Source of the DNA: JAFHCF01 sp048497495
GTDB lineage: Bacteria; Pseudomonadota; Alphaproteobacteria; Rhizobiales; Ancalomicrobiaceae
Reading direction: 5' to 3'
Length of the DNA: 20,715 nucleotides
NCBI GenBank assembly: GCA_048497495.1
Contig: JAFHCF010000036.1
Location: forward strand, 1-20,715
The notes beneath the pieces are model-generated. The model worked only from the letters and a program-made list of their open reading frames with translations. It was not told the DNA's origin and made no database searches. The position numbers were made by a program, and so were the translations under genes. The stretch's first letter is position 1; each line of letters starts with the position of its first letter. Shown here one piece after another: positions 1-7,520 of this stretch.

Positions 1-60
1 CCCCCCCCCGACGAGAACCACGCATCCGGAACACCCAAAAAAACCAGACGGGAGGAAGCG

Positions 61-1227
61 ATGAAGATTCTGCTCACGGCCGCGCTCGCGGCGGTCACGG
101 CGACCTCGGCGTTGGCCGCCGATCCCGGTGTCACCGATACGGAGATCAAGATCGGCGACGTCAACATCATGACCGGACCCGCCTCCTTCATCGGACGCGC
201 CGTCGCCCTCGGCTCGAAGATCGCCGCCGCCGAGATCAATGCCCGCGGCCGCGTCGCCGGCCGCAAGATCACCATCGTCACCGAGGACGACGGCTACGTC
301 CCGGCCCGCTCCTTCCAGGCGCTGACCAAGCTCCTCCAGGTCGACGGCATCTTCGCCTTGAACGGCACCTCGGGCACCGCCAACGTGCTCGCCATGATGC
401 CGCTGATCACCGAGAACAACCTGCCGACGGTGGTCACGACCGCGCCCAACGAACTGGTCTACGAGCCCGTCCGGCCCTCGGTCTTCACCATCGGCGCGAG
501 CTACTCCAACGCCTTCTATGCCCAGCTGAAATACATCCACGACAAGGCGAAGCCGACGGGCGCGGTCTATGGCCTGATCCGCCAGGACGACGACTTCGGC
601 GCCTCGATCGAACACGGCTACGCCCGGGCGGTGAAGGACTTCGGCGTCAAGGACGGCATCCGCCTGCGCTTCAAGAAGGGCACCTCCAACTTCGCCGCCG
701 AAGTCGCCCAGATGAAGCAGGCCGGGGTCAATGTGTTGGCCAACGGCGGCATCATCGCCGGCGCCGCCAACATCCTCGGCGAGGCGCGCAAGAACGGCAT
801 GGACCTGCAGGTCGCCTCCGTCTGGAGCGAGGACATGCCGCCCTCCGTCGGCCTGTCGGCGCCCGCCGGCTACGACTATCTCGTCGGCGACTACGTCGCC
901 CTCAACGGCCCGACGATCGACCGCTTCATGGCGACGGCGAAGAAATACGCCTCCCCCGAGGAGCTCGCCGGCGTCAATCGCTACACCTACATCACCTATG
1001 TCGGTCTCAGGGTTCTGGCCAAGGCGATGGGCGACTGCGGCCGGGACCTCACCCGCGCCTGCACCATCGCCAAGCTCGAGGCGGTCAAGGGCTTCGACAC
1101 CGGCGGCCTCACCGCGCCGATCTCCTTCGACAATCCCAGGCAGCTCTCGGGCACCGCCATCGCGGTCTACCGGCTCGACGCCGAGGCCAAGAGCTTCGAG
1201 GCCCTGACCGACTTCGTCGACTACTGA
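61..1227 (+). CDS. ABC transporter substrate-binding protein, branched-chain amino acid type (Peripla_BP_6)
   Basis: This 388-residue protein is a periplasmic binding protein of the LivK/Peripla_BP_6 kind, which delivers amino acids, amides or related small acids to an ABC importer. A Sec signal peptide covers about residues 1-19: a Lys near the start, an Ala/Leu/Thr-rich core and cleavage after ALA. The mature chain opens with GVTDTEIKIGDVNIMTGP, the usual first strand and ligand loop of the family. A central GLIRQDDDFGAS segment and the length also fit. The start is supported by GGGAGGAAG just upstream. No permease or ATPase gene follows it in the window, so the rest of the transporter would have to lie upstream of position 1 or elsewhere. 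The ligand cannot be read from sequence. The family is secure; specificity is unknown. Confidence 0.9.
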   Translation: MKILLTAALAAVTATSALAADPGVTDTEIKIGDVNIMTGPASFIGRAVALGSKIAAAEINARGRVAGRKITIVTEDDGYVPARSFQALTKLLQVDGIFALNGTSGTANVLAMMPLITENNLPTVVTTAPNELVYEPVRPSVFTIGASYSNAFYAQLKYIHDKAKPTGAVYGLIRQDDDFGASIEHGYARAVKDFGVKDGIRLRFKKGTSNFAAEVAQMKQAGVNVLANGGIIAGAANILGEARKNGMDLQVASVWSEDMPPSVGLSAPAGYDYLVGDYVALNGPTIDRFMATAKKYASPEELAGVNRYTYITYVGLRVLAKAMGDCGRDLTRACTIAKLEAVKGFDTGGLTAPISFDNPRQLSGTAIAVYRLDAEAKSFEALTDFVDY

Positions 1228-1240
1228 GTCTCTCGCCCGT

Positions 1241-1261
1241 CCCGGTCGCGCGCCGACCGGG
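1241..1261 (+). terminator. Hairpin downstream of the binding-protein gene
   Basis: A perfect 8-bp stem (CCCGGTCG / CGACCGGG) with a 5-nt CGCGC loop starts 13 nt after the stop codon. There is no T-tract, so it may work as a 3' end stabiliser or a weak or factor-assisted terminator. Confidence 0.55.
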
Positions 1262-1293
1262 TCGGGCCCCTTCGAGCGAGGACACCAGCCGCG

Positions 1294-1380
1294 ATGTCGC
1301 TTCCCGCCGCCTTCGCCGGGCGCCTCGCCGCGCCGATCGTCGCCGCTCCGATGTTCCTGATCCGGGCGGCGGGGTCGTGA
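1294..1380 (+). pseudogene. N-terminal remnant resembling nitronate monooxygenase
   Basis: A 28-codon open frame starts with ATG and encodes MSLPAAFAGRLAAPIVAAPM followed by FLIRAAGS and a stop. The pattern GRL-x-x-PI-x-AAPMFLI is how many nitronate monooxygenases (2-nitropropane dioxygenases, flavin TIM barrels of about 320 residues) begin, with the PMF part forming the first strand near the FMN. Here similarity stops after about 23 codons, and the frame runs into unrelated GC-rich sequence and the convergent membrane-protein gene. I infer a deletion that removed the remaining 90% or so. It could also be a chance frame or a small peptide gene; the family match rests on a short stretch. Confidence 0.5.
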
Positions 1381-1384
1381 CGCG

Positions 1385-1397
1385 GGGGCCGCGCCCC
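1385..1397 (-). terminator. Short GC hairpin after the CysZ-like gene
   Basis: A 5-bp stem (GGGGC / GCCCC) with a 3-nt loop lies directly beyond the stop codon of the minus-strand gene ending at 1398. It is short and lacks a T-tract, so this is a weak call. Confidence 0.25.
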
Positions 1398-2123
1398 TCA
1401 CCCCGGGACCGGCCGTGAACCGCGCACCCGCTTGGCCAGATGCACCATCGTCGCGGTGGCGAAGAGGGGTGTCGCCAGATTGAGCACCGGCACGGCGAGA
1501 AGGGCGGCGGCGGCGAGGCCGGCGAGGAAGGCGGTGCCGGCGTGCTCTCTGCGCAGACGCCGCGCCTCCGCCGGGCCGACGTAGCGGCCGGCGGCGAACT
1601 CGAAATATTCCCGCCCGATCAGCCAGCCGTTGGCCAGCGTGAAAATCACCAGTCCGAAGCCGGCGAAGAACACCAGCGGCAGACAGATCAGATTGACCAG
1701 GAGCGACAGCGCGGTGAAGCGCGCCGCCTGGATCAGACTCGGAGCGAAGGGCGCGGCGCGGCCCGGCGGATCGCTCGGGTAGCGGCCGGTCTCCACCGCT
1801 TCCGCCACCTCGTCGAGGAAGAGCCCGGCGACGCCCGCGGTGATCGGCGCGACCAGGAACGACAGCACCACCATCAGCGCCAGCCCGGAGAAGAGCCCGG
1901 CGCCCCAGCGCACCACCGACACCCAATAGGGCAGGTCGACCGGATGGGCGGTGGCGAGATCGCCGGCCGCGCCGGTGATCAGCCGCGTGCCGATCGCCCA
2001 CAAGACGACGACGATGGCGAGCGTCACCCCGAGCGAGCGGACGAGCACGCCCCGGAACGGTGGGGTGAGGAGATCGCCGACGCCGTCACGGACGGCCGAG
2101 GAGACGAGACCGGGTCGGTTCAT
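1398..2123 (-). CDS. EI24-domain / CysZ-like integral membrane protein
   Basis: This 241-residue inner-membrane protein has about four long hydrophobic segments: near residues 25-50, 70-105 (WGAGLFSGLALMVVLSFLVA), 130-170 and 195-225. The Asp/Glu-rich piece FLDEVAEAVETGRYP, after the second segment, is typical of the CysZ/EI24 family (PF07264). E. coli CysZ imports sulfate for cysteine synthesis, but most alphaproteobacterial members are uncharacterised and no cys genes are nearby, so I do not assign sulfate transport. The start lies 4 nt after the stop of the oxidoreductase gene on the same strand, so the two are almost certainly co-transcribed. No strong ribosome binding site is visible, which fits translational coupling. 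Confidence 0.75.
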   Translation of the reverse strand: MNRPGLVSSAVRDGVGDLLTPPFRGVLVRSLGVTLAIVVVLWAIGTRLITGAAGDLATAHPVDLPYWVSVVRWGAGLFSGLALMVVLSFLVAPITAGVAGLFLDEVAEAVETGRYPSDPPGRAAPFAPSLIQAARFTALSLLVNLICLPLVFFAGFGLVIFTLANGWLIGREYFEFAAGRYVGPAEARRLRREHAGTAFLAGLAAAALLAVPVLNLATPLFATATMVHLAKRVRGSRPVPG

Positions 2124-2127
2124 CGGA

Positions 2128-3486
2128 TCATCCGTGGACCATCAGGTCCTGTCGGCGGCGAAGCTCGACGATCTTCGTGCCGGCCGGTGGTTCGGCGTTC
2201 CTACGGGTGAGGAGATCGCCGCGCCGGATCGCGGCGGTGGTCCGCCCACCCTCGATCAGGCCGATGGGCAGGGCATCGACGGCGCGCGCCGCCTCGTATT
2301 CGAGGGTGAAGGCGCGGTAGCGATATTCGCCGATGGCGTCGAGGGTCTCGCCGGCCGCGAGATCGCGCTTGGCCACCGCGCAGACTTCCGCCGAGGGACG
2401 CGCCAGGGCGCGCATGTCGCAGCGCCCGTGGAGCACGGCGCGCGCCGCCGACAGCGGCACCTCGAGGCTGGTCAGGTGATAGGGCCGATAGAAGGTGTAG
2501 TAGGGCCCGGGGCCGAGACGCAGGTCGTTGAGGCGCTCGCGCAGGCGCGGATGGGCGAGTTCGGCGACGACGAAGACGCCCGGCGCCACGCCCTTGCCGA
2601 TGGTGTAGTCGACGACGCCCTTGCGGGAGAGAATGCCGCCGTCCTCCTTCGGGCAGAGGATGGTGTGGAGGTTGTCGAGCGTCGCCTCCGGCCCGTGCAT
2701 GCCGGCGACGTCGGGGACGAGGCCGGTGGCATTGGCGATGTTGGCCATCTCCACCATGGTCTTCGAGCCGTCGATGAACTCCACCAGCATGCGCGGGTTC
2801 ATGTTCCGCCGGGCTGCCTCCTCGACGTACTGGTCGGGCGTGGCGGTGACGTCGAGCGGGTTGTTCTTGCCCTTGCCGGCGGCGATCACCGGATAGCCGA
2901 GGGCGGTGACGAACTCGATCAACTCCATGGTCGAGGAGGGTTCGTCGCCGGCGCCGACGGTGTAGACCACCCCGACCTCGCGGGCGCGTTGCTGTAGATA
3001 GGCGCCGATGGTGACGTCGGCCTCGACGTTCATCATGACGACGTGCTTGCCCGCCTCGATGGCGCCGAGCCCGATGATCGCGCCCATCTCCGGCTTGCCG
3101 GTGGCGTCGATGACCACGTCGACGTGGTCGCAGGTGTAGAGCGCCTCGACGTCGGTGGTCACCGCCGTGTAGCCGGCCTCGACGGCGCGCGCGATCGCCG
3201 GCCGGCTCTCGCTGAGTCGCACGCGTTCGGGGTCGAGCCCGGCGATGACGAAGGCCTCTTGGGCATGGCGTTTGGCCGGATCGCGCACCGCGATGACGGT
3301 GACGCGCAGGCCCTTCATCAGCGCCACCTGCGTGACGATGTCGGTGCCCATCTCGCCGACGCCGACGAGGCCGATGCGGATCTGGCGGCCGGAATCCTCG
3401 AGGGCGGCGAGTTCGGCGGCGAGGCCGGTCGGCGTGACGGCGCGAGCGCGGCCGTCCATCACCGGGATCGATCCTTCTCTGCCCAT
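2128..3486 (-). CDS. SAF-domain NAD(P)-dependent oxidoreductase (homoserine-dehydrogenase-like)
   Basis: This 452-residue protein has a Rossmann fold with the nucleotide loop GVGEMG at about residues 42-47, a DVVIDATGKPEMG segment in the second half of that fold, a central catalytic-type domain, and a C-terminal SAF-like domain (about 370-440; AKRDLAAGETLD ... IRRGDLLT). This architecture is often annotated as homoserine dehydrogenase or as an SAF/FlgA-like oxidoreductase, and occurs with sugar or polyol catabolic genes; the substrate is not known. The frame stays open about 100 codons upstream, but the start at 3486 is preferred: GAGAGGG lies just before it, a TTGAGA-N17-TATCTC promoter lies 59-87 nt upstream, and the domain begins soon after. 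A later ATG at 3459 is possible. The CysZ-like gene follows within 4 nt. Confidence 0.8.
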   Translation of the reverse strand: MGREGSIPVMDGRARAVTPTGLAAELAALEDSGRQIRIGLVGVGEMGTDIVTQVALMKGLRVTVIAVRDPAKRHAQEAFVIAGLDPERVRLSESRPAIARAVEAGYTAVTTDVEALYTCDHVDVVIDATGKPEMGAIIGLGAIEAGKHVVMMNVEADVTIGAYLQQRAREVGVVYTVGAGDEPSSTMELIEFVTALGYPVIAAGKGKNNPLDVTATPDQYVEEAARRNMNPRMLVEFIDGSKTMVEMANIANATGLVPDVAGMHGPEATLDNLHTILCPKEDGGILSRKGVVDYTIGKGVAPGVFVVAELAHPRLRERLNDLRLGPGPYYTFYRPYHLTSLEVPLSAARAVLHGRCDMRALARPSAEVCAVAKRDLAAGETLDAIGEYRYRAFTLEYEAARAVDALPIGLIEGGRTTAAIRRGDLLTRRNAEPPAGTKIVELRRRQDLMVHG

Positions 3487-3544
3487 GCCCACCCTCTCGT
3501 GTCGATCCCGTCGACCACCCGTGCCGTCCCCGCGTCTGGGGCGG

Positions 3545-3573
3545 GAGATAGGGCAGTGTCGAGGGATTCTCAA
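3545..3573 (-). promoter_or_regulatory. Predicted sigma70-type promoter for the oxidoreductase operon
   Basis: Read on the minus strand: TTGAGA (3573-3568), a 17-nt spacer, then TATCTC (3550-3545). This gives a 5' leader of about 50 nt before the start at 3486. Spacing is ideal and the boxes match well for a GC-rich alphaproteobacterium. Confidence 0.5.
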
Positions 3574-3616
3574 CGGAAAACAATCCGCGACACCCCGCCC
3601 CCGTGGCACGGTCGGG

Positions 3617-3644
3617 TTGAAAGCGCGGCGGAAATCCTTATACC
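3617..3644 (+). promoter_or_regulatory. Predicted promoter for the PfkB kinase
   Basis: TTGAAA (3617-3622), a 16-nt spacer and TATACC (3639-3644) lie about 85 nt before the kinase start, back-to-back with the oxidoreductase promoter in the 244-nt divergent gap. It argues against the long upstream-extended kinase frame. Confidence 0.45.
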
Positions 3645-3730
3645 CGGCGGGGATGTATTCGCGCTCCCGCATGCGCGACCCGCGCCGAGGCGGCCGTCCG
3701 CCGCTCCCTCTCCAGCCGACGAGGCCCCCA

Positions 3731-4744
3731 ATGACCCGCCCGCGCTTCCACGTCCTCGGCATCGGCAATGCCATCGTCGACATCATCGCCCGCGCCGAGG
3801 ACGACTTTCTGGTGCGCGAGGGGTTGGCGAAGGGCTCGATGCGGCTGATCGACGCGACGGAGGCCGAGCGGCTCTACGAGCACATGGGCCCGGCCAAGGA
3901 GATCTCCGGCGGGTCGGCCGGCAACACCATCGCGGCGCTCGCCGGGATCGGCGCCGAGGCCGCCTATTTCGGCAAGGTCGCCGAGGATCACCTCGGCGCC
4001 ATCTTCCGTCACGACATCCATGCCGTGGGCGTGCATTTCGAGACCCCGGCGCTGCACATCGGCGCCGCCGATTGGGCGCCCACCGCGCGATCGATGATCC
4101 TGGTGACGCCCGACGGCGAGCGCACCATGAACACCTTCCTCGGCGCCTGCACCCATCTGACCCCCGACGATATCGATCCGAGCGTCGTCGCCGACAGTTC
4201 GATCGTCTATCTCGAGGGCTATCTGTGGGATCCGCCGGCCGCCAAGGCCGCCTTCCGCAAGGCCTCCGAGATCGCCCATGCCCACGGCCGCCGCGTCGCG
4301 CTGACGCTCTCCGACAGCTTCTGCGTCGACCGCTGGCGCGACGAGTTCCTCGATCTGATGCGTTCCAGGACGGTCGATCTGGTCTTCGCCAACCAGACCG
4401 AGGTGAAGGCGCTCTACGAGACCGCCGACCTCGACGCCGGCATCGCGGCGCTGCGCGCCGACGTCGGCCTCGCCGCCGTGACGCTCTCCGAGGAGGGCTC
4501 GCTGGTGGTCACCGCCGAGGGCGTGACCGCGGTTCCCGTCCGCCCGGTCGACGCCGTGGTCGATACCACCGGCGCCGGCGACCTCTACGCCGCCGGCTTC
4601 CTCTACGGCCTCACCCACGATTTCGACCCGACCGCCTGCGCCGAACTCGGCGGCCTGCTCGCCGGAGAGATCATCGGCCACATCGGCGCCCGTTCGCAGA
4701 CCGACCTCGCCGATCTCGCCCGTCAGGCCGGCTTCCCGCTCTGA
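3731..4744 (+). CDS. PfkB-family carbohydrate/nucleoside kinase (adenosine-kinase-like)
   Basis: This 337-residue soluble ribokinase-family enzyme transfers phosphate from ATP to a sugar or nucleoside hydroxyl. The substrate-side glycine motif GGSAGNT is at residues 60-66. The C-terminal PfkB signature DTTGAGD is at 278-284, with D284 as catalytic base and the GAG turn as anion hole. The N-terminal VLGIGNAIVDIIA and the overall length match the group annotated as adenosine kinase in alphaproteobacteria, but a sugar kinase cannot be excluded. The frame is open much further upstream; ATG 3731 is chosen because the fold begins there, GAGG precedes it and the predicted promoter is at 3617-3644. 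It is divergent from the oxidoreductase operon. Confidence 0.85.
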   Translation: MTRPRFHVLGIGNAIVDIIARAEDDFLVREGLAKGSMRLIDATEAERLYEHMGPAKEISGGSAGNTIAALAGIGAEAAYFGKVAEDHLGAIFRHDIHAVGVHFETPALHIGAADWAPTARSMILVTPDGERTMNTFLGACTHLTPDDIDPSVVADSSIVYLEGYLWDPPAAKAAFRKASEIAHAHGRRVALTLSDSFCVDRWRDEFLDLMRSRTVDLVFANQTEVKALYETADLDAGIAALRADVGLAAVTLSEEGSLVVTAEGVTAVPVRPVDAVVDTTGAGDLYAAGFLYGLTHDFDPTACAELGGLLAGEIIGHIGARSQTDLADLARQAGFPL

Positions 4745-4761
4745 GGACGGAACGCGCCGGA

Positions 4762-4815
4762 TGAACGGTCGGTGAATTCGCCGTTCAGTACGAATTCGGC
4801 CGGTTCGGCTAATAT
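4762..4815 (+). promoter_or_regulatory. Inverted repeat and possible -10 box before the Trp-rich protein gene
   Basis: A 7-bp perfect inverted repeat (TGAACGG at 4762-4768, CCGTTCA at 4781-4787) follows the kinase stop. A TAATAT box at 4810-4815, about 70 nt before the next start, could be a -10 element; no clear -35 is seen at the right spacing. The repeat may be an operator or a weak kinase terminator. Confidence 0.3.
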
Positions 4816-4886
4816 GGTGCCCACGACTCCTCCGGCGGTCGCCGGTTCGGGTCACGGTCGTGTTGGTCATATTTTTGGAGGCTTCC

Positions 4887-5255
4887 ATGCAGGATCTGTC
4901 CCGCCGCGCCCTCCTCGGCTTTCTCGGTGCGGGCGCCGTCACACTTCTCGGCGTTTCGGCCTCCGAGGCCCAGGTGGTGATCACCGAACGCGCCATGCCG
5001 CCCATGCGGGTCGAGATCATGCCGCCGCCGCCTCGCCCCGGCGTTCACTGGGCGCCCGGCCATTGGGTGTGGCGTCGCGGTTGGGTCTGGGTGCCCGGCC
5101 GCTATCAGCGCCGCGTCGTGCGCGTCATGCCGGCGCCGCTGGCTGGCGGCATCCCGCCGCGCCCGGGTCCGCGCTACGCCCTGATCCGTGGCCACTGGAC
5201 CTGGAGCGACCGCCGCGGCGATTGGGTCTGGATCCGGCCCCACTGGGTCCGCTGA
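4887..5255 (+). CDS. YXWGXW-repeat exported protein with Tat-type signal
   Basis: This 122-residue small exported protein begins with a twin-arginine-type signal (SRRALLGFLGAG, then a hydrophobic stretch, likely cleavage after SEA near residue 29). The mature part is Pro- and Trp-rich, with repeats of the form HWAPGHWVWRRGWVWVPGRY and, near the end, HWTWSDRRGDWVWIRPHW. This is the WXXGXW/YXWGXW family (PF12779), common in Rhizobiales and Burkholderiales, of unknown function. The start is set by TGGAGG five nt before the ATG; a GTG at 4860 is less likely. It is an isolated gene ended by a strong hairpin. Confidence 0.8.
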   Translation: MQDLSRRALLGFLGAGAVTLLGVSASEAQVVITERAMPPMRVEIMPPPPRPGVHWAPGHWVWRRGWVWVPGRYQRRVVRVMPAPLAGGIPPRPGPRYALIRGHWTWSDRRGDWVWIRPHWVR

Positions 5256-5281
5256 GCCCTCGATCGATCGTCGTGGAGACA

Positions 5282-5309
5282 CGAAGGCCGTCCCTCGGGG
5301 CGGCCTTCG
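5282..5309. terminator. Bidirectional hairpin between convergent genes
   Basis: A perfect 9-bp stem (CGAAGGCCG / CGGCCTTCG) with a 10-nt loop lies in the 80-nt gap between the Trp-rich protein gene (+) and the XRE-cupin regulator (-). The loop itself can pair partly (CCC/GGG). It can serve both transcripts. Confidence 0.65.
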
Positions 5310-5335
5310 CCGTTCGAGCGCTCCGCGCGGCCGCG

Positions 5336-5923
5336 TCAGAAACTCGGCGGCGTGCAGGCCGAGACGATGACGAGGTCGGTGTCGCCGATGTTGCGGAAGG
5401 CGTGCGGCTTGCGGCTGTCGAAGAAATAGGCGTCGCCGGCGCGGAGTTCGAAGCGGCTGCCGGCGACCTCCAACTCCAGCAGGCCGCGGATCACCAGCCC
5501 CGCCTCCTCGCCCTGGTGCGAGATCGTCGGTCGTCCGGAATCGGTGCCGGGTCGGTAGCGTTCGTGCAGCATCTGCAGCGAGCGGCCGGAGAGATCGCCG
5601 CCGACCTGGCGATAGGAGATCGCGCCGCCGGCGATCTCGGTCAGTTCGTCGGCGCGCCACACCACCTTCTCCGCCTCCTGCTCGCCGCCGGCGAAGAAGG
5701 CCGAGATGCCGATCGGAAAGCCGGCGAGGATCTGCTTCAACGCCGCCACCGACGGGCTCACCCGGTTGGCCTCGATCATCGACACGGTGGCGTTGGACAC
5801 GCCCGCCCGCTTGGCCAGCGCCCGCTGCGACAGGCCGTGGGCGAGGCGAAGCGCCTTCAGGCGCGCGCCGACGTCGACGTCGGCGCCATGCGGCACGGGG
5901 GAGAGGTCCGGCGAAGTGTTCAT
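5336..5923 (-). CDS. XRE-family regulator with C-terminal cupin (PuuR-like)
   Basis: This 195-residue cytoplasmic DNA-binding protein has a helix-turn-helix of the XRE/Cro type at about residues 18-72 (ARLKALRLAHGLSQRALAKR, then AGVSNATVSMIEANRVSPS) and a single cupin barrel at about 115-190, with HQGEEAGLVIRG and LRAGDAYFFDSRKPHAF as the two cupin motifs. Relatives include PuuR, the repressor of putrescine utilisation. It is divergent from an omega-aminotransferase gene, which it most likely controls in response to an amino acid or polyamine. The ATG at 5923 is chosen by alignment to the family; an ATG at 5998 would add 25 residues with no domain and shorten the intergenic space to 41 nt. 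Confidence 0.85.
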   Translation of the reverse strand: MNTSPDLSPVPHGADVDVGARLKALRLAHGLSQRALAKRAGVSNATVSMIEANRVSPSVAALKQILAGFPIGISAFFAGGEQEAEKVVWRADELTEIAGGAISYRQVGGDLSGRSLQMLHERYRPGTDSGRPTISHQGEEAGLVIRGLLELEVAGSRFELRAGDAYFFDSRKPHAFRNIGDTDLVIVSACTPPSF

Positions 5924-5925
5924 CT

Positions 5926-5941
5926 GTTCAGAATACGGAAC
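5926..5941. promoter_or_regulatory. Possible operator for the XRE-cupin regulator
   Basis: An imperfect palindrome, GTTC-N8-GAAC, with further matches inside (10 of 14 central positions symmetric), sits 2 nt upstream of the chosen regulator start, in the gap shared with the aminotransferase gene. Placement fits autoregulation. It is suggestive only. Confidence 0.3.
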
Positions 5942-6039
5942 GGATCGAACGGCGTCGAGGGATTGTCGCGCGGGATGGCGCTCCGTAGTGTTCGCCATTC
6001 CGATCAGGCCCGCGTCGCGGCCTGCGCGAGGGGCCCGAC

Positions 6040-7362
6040 ATGACCATCACCCATCGTCCCAACGATCTGGCGTCCTTCTGGATGCCGTTCACCGCCAACC
6101 GGCAGTTCAAGAAGTCGCCGCGGATGTTCGTCTCCGCCGACCGCATGCGCTACCGGACCGACGACGGCCGCACCGTGCTCGACGGCACGGCGGGCCTGTG
6201 GTGCTGCAACGCCGGCCACAACCGGCCGAAGATCGTCGAGGCGATCCGCCGGCAGGCGGGCGAGCTCGACTACGCCCCGGCCTTCCAGATGGGCCACCCC
6301 AAGGCCTTCGAATTCGCCAACCGGCTGACGGCGATGGCGCCCGAGGGCTTCGACCACGTCTTCTTCACCAACTCCGGCTCCGAGTCGGTCGACACCGCCC
6401 TGAAGATGGCGCTCGCCTATCACCGCATGCGCGGCGAGGCCCAGCGTATCAGGCTGATCGGCCGCGAGCGCGGCTACCACGGCGTCAATTTCGGTGGCAT
6501 GTCGGTCGGCGGCATCGGCGGCAATCGCAAGATGTTCGGCCAGATGCTGCCGGGCGTCGACCACATCCGCCATACCCACGATCCCGCCCGCAACGCCTTC
6601 ACCCGCGGCGTGCCCGAGCACGGCGCCGAGTTCGCCGACGAACTCGAGCGGATCTGCACGCTGCACGACCCCTCGACCATCGCCGCCGTCATCGTCGAGC
6701 CGATGGCCGGCTCGACCGGCGTGCTGATCCCGCCGAAGGGCTATCTCGAGCGGCTGCGGGCGATCTGCGATCGTCACGGCATCCTGTTGATCTTCGACGA
6801 GGTCATCACCGGCTTCGGCCGTCTCGGCACCCCCTTCGCCGTCGACTTCTTCGGCGTGAAGCCCGACCTCTTCACGGTGGCCAAGGGCATGACCAACGGC
6901 GTCATCCCGATGGGCGGCGTCTTCGTCACGGCGAAGATCCACGACGCCTTCATGAACGGACCGGAAGCCGCGATCGAGTTCGCCCACGGCTACACCTATT
7001 CCGGCAATCCGATCGCCTGCGCCGCCGGCATCGCCACCCTCGACACCTATGCCGAGGAGGGTCTGCTCACCCGCGGCGCCGAGCTCGGCGGCTATTGGGC
7101 CGACGCGCTCCATTCCCTGAAGGGTCTGCCGCACGTCGTCGACATCCGCAACCTCGGCCTGATCGGCGCGGTGGAACTGGAACCGATCGCCGGAGAGCCG
7201 ACCAAACGGGCCTTCTCCTGCTTCCTCGACGCCTTCGAGAGCAATCTCCTGATCCGCACGACGGGCGACATCATCGCCCTGTCGCCGCCGCTGATCATCG
7301 AGAAGTCCGACATCGACGAATTGTTCGGCAAGCTCGCCGACGTCCTCAAGCGGGCGGCGTGA
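6040..7362 (+). CDS. Class III omega-amino acid:pyruvate aminotransferase
   Basis: This 440-residue PLP enzyme of fold type I, class III, moves the amino group of an omega-amino acid (beta-alanine, GABA or a polyamine derivative) to pyruvate. The motif LIFDEVITGFGRLG carries the PLP-binding Asp (D253), and TVAKGMTNG carries the Schiff-base Lys (K282). The N-terminal DFW-type start (ASFWMPFTANRQFK) and GLWCCNAGHNRPKIVEAI are typical of the beta-alanine:pyruvate subgroup. Length is complete. GAGGGG lies 8 nt before the ATG. The divergent PuuR-like gene is its probable regulator. The substrate is inferred from subgroup resemblance only. Confidence 0.88.
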   Translation: MTITHRPNDLASFWMPFTANRQFKKSPRMFVSADRMRYRTDDGRTVLDGTAGLWCCNAGHNRPKIVEAIRRQAGELDYAPAFQMGHPKAFEFANRLTAMAPEGFDHVFFTNSGSESVDTALKMALAYHRMRGEAQRIRLIGRERGYHGVNFGGMSVGGIGGNRKMFGQMLPGVDHIRHTHDPARNAFTRGVPEHGAEFADELERICTLHDPSTIAAVIVEPMAGSTGVLIPPKGYLERLRAICDRHGILLIFDEVITGFGRLGTPFAVDFFGVKPDLFTVAKGMTNGVIPMGGVFVTAKIHDAFMNGPEAAIEFAHGYTYSGNPIACAAGIATLDTYAEEGLLTRGAELGGYWADALHSLKGLPHVVDIRNLGLIGAVELEPIAGEPTKRAFSCFLDAFESNLLIRTTGDIIALSPPLIIEKSDIDELFGKLADVLKRAA

Positions 7363-7370
7363 GCACGACG

Positions 7371-7396
7371 CGCGGTCCTTCGCCGAGTGGACCGCG
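7371..7396 (+). terminator. Hairpin after the aminotransferase gene
   Basis: A perfect 8-bp stem (CGCGGTCC / GGACCGCG) with a 10-nt loop starts 8 nt after the stop codon. It has no T-tract. Confidence 0.5.
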
Positions 7397-7429
7397 CAAG
7401 ACCGGGCCCGAGCCCCCTCGTGGTTCGAT

Positions 7430-7456
7430 CGAGATGGATGGTTCCCATCCGTCTCG
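7430..7456. terminator. Long-stem hairpin with 3-nt loop between convergent genes
   Basis: A 12-bp stem (CGAGATGGATGG / CCATCCGTCTCG, one T-G wobble) closes on a TTC loop in the gap between the aminotransferase and lysE-type genes. It is the most stable-looking structure in this gap and may act as a transcription barrier from both sides. Confidence 0.45.
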
Positions 7457-7492
7457 TGAATCAGAACCACTATCCTATTGACCACCCGTCGA

Positions 7493-7520
7493 CCGCCGCG
7501 ACCGTCGTGCGTCGCGGCGG
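7493..7520 (-). terminator. Hairpin after the LysE-family gene
   Basis: A perfect 10-bp stem (CCGCCGCGAC / GTCGCGGCGG) with an 8-nt loop lies 14 nt beyond the stop codon of the minus-strand exporter gene. It has no T-tract. Confidence 0.5.

Noticed and set aside
3245..3730. N-terminal extension of the PfkB kinase to 3245
   Set aside because: It is antisense to the oxidoreductase and adds over 160 low-complexity residues; the ribokinase fold starts right after 3731.
3487..3786. N-terminal extension of the oxidoreductase to an ATG at 3786
   Set aside because: It would overlap the start of the kinase gene and both predicted promoters, adds about 100 Arg/Pro/Gly-rich residues with no domain, and has no support from the family length.
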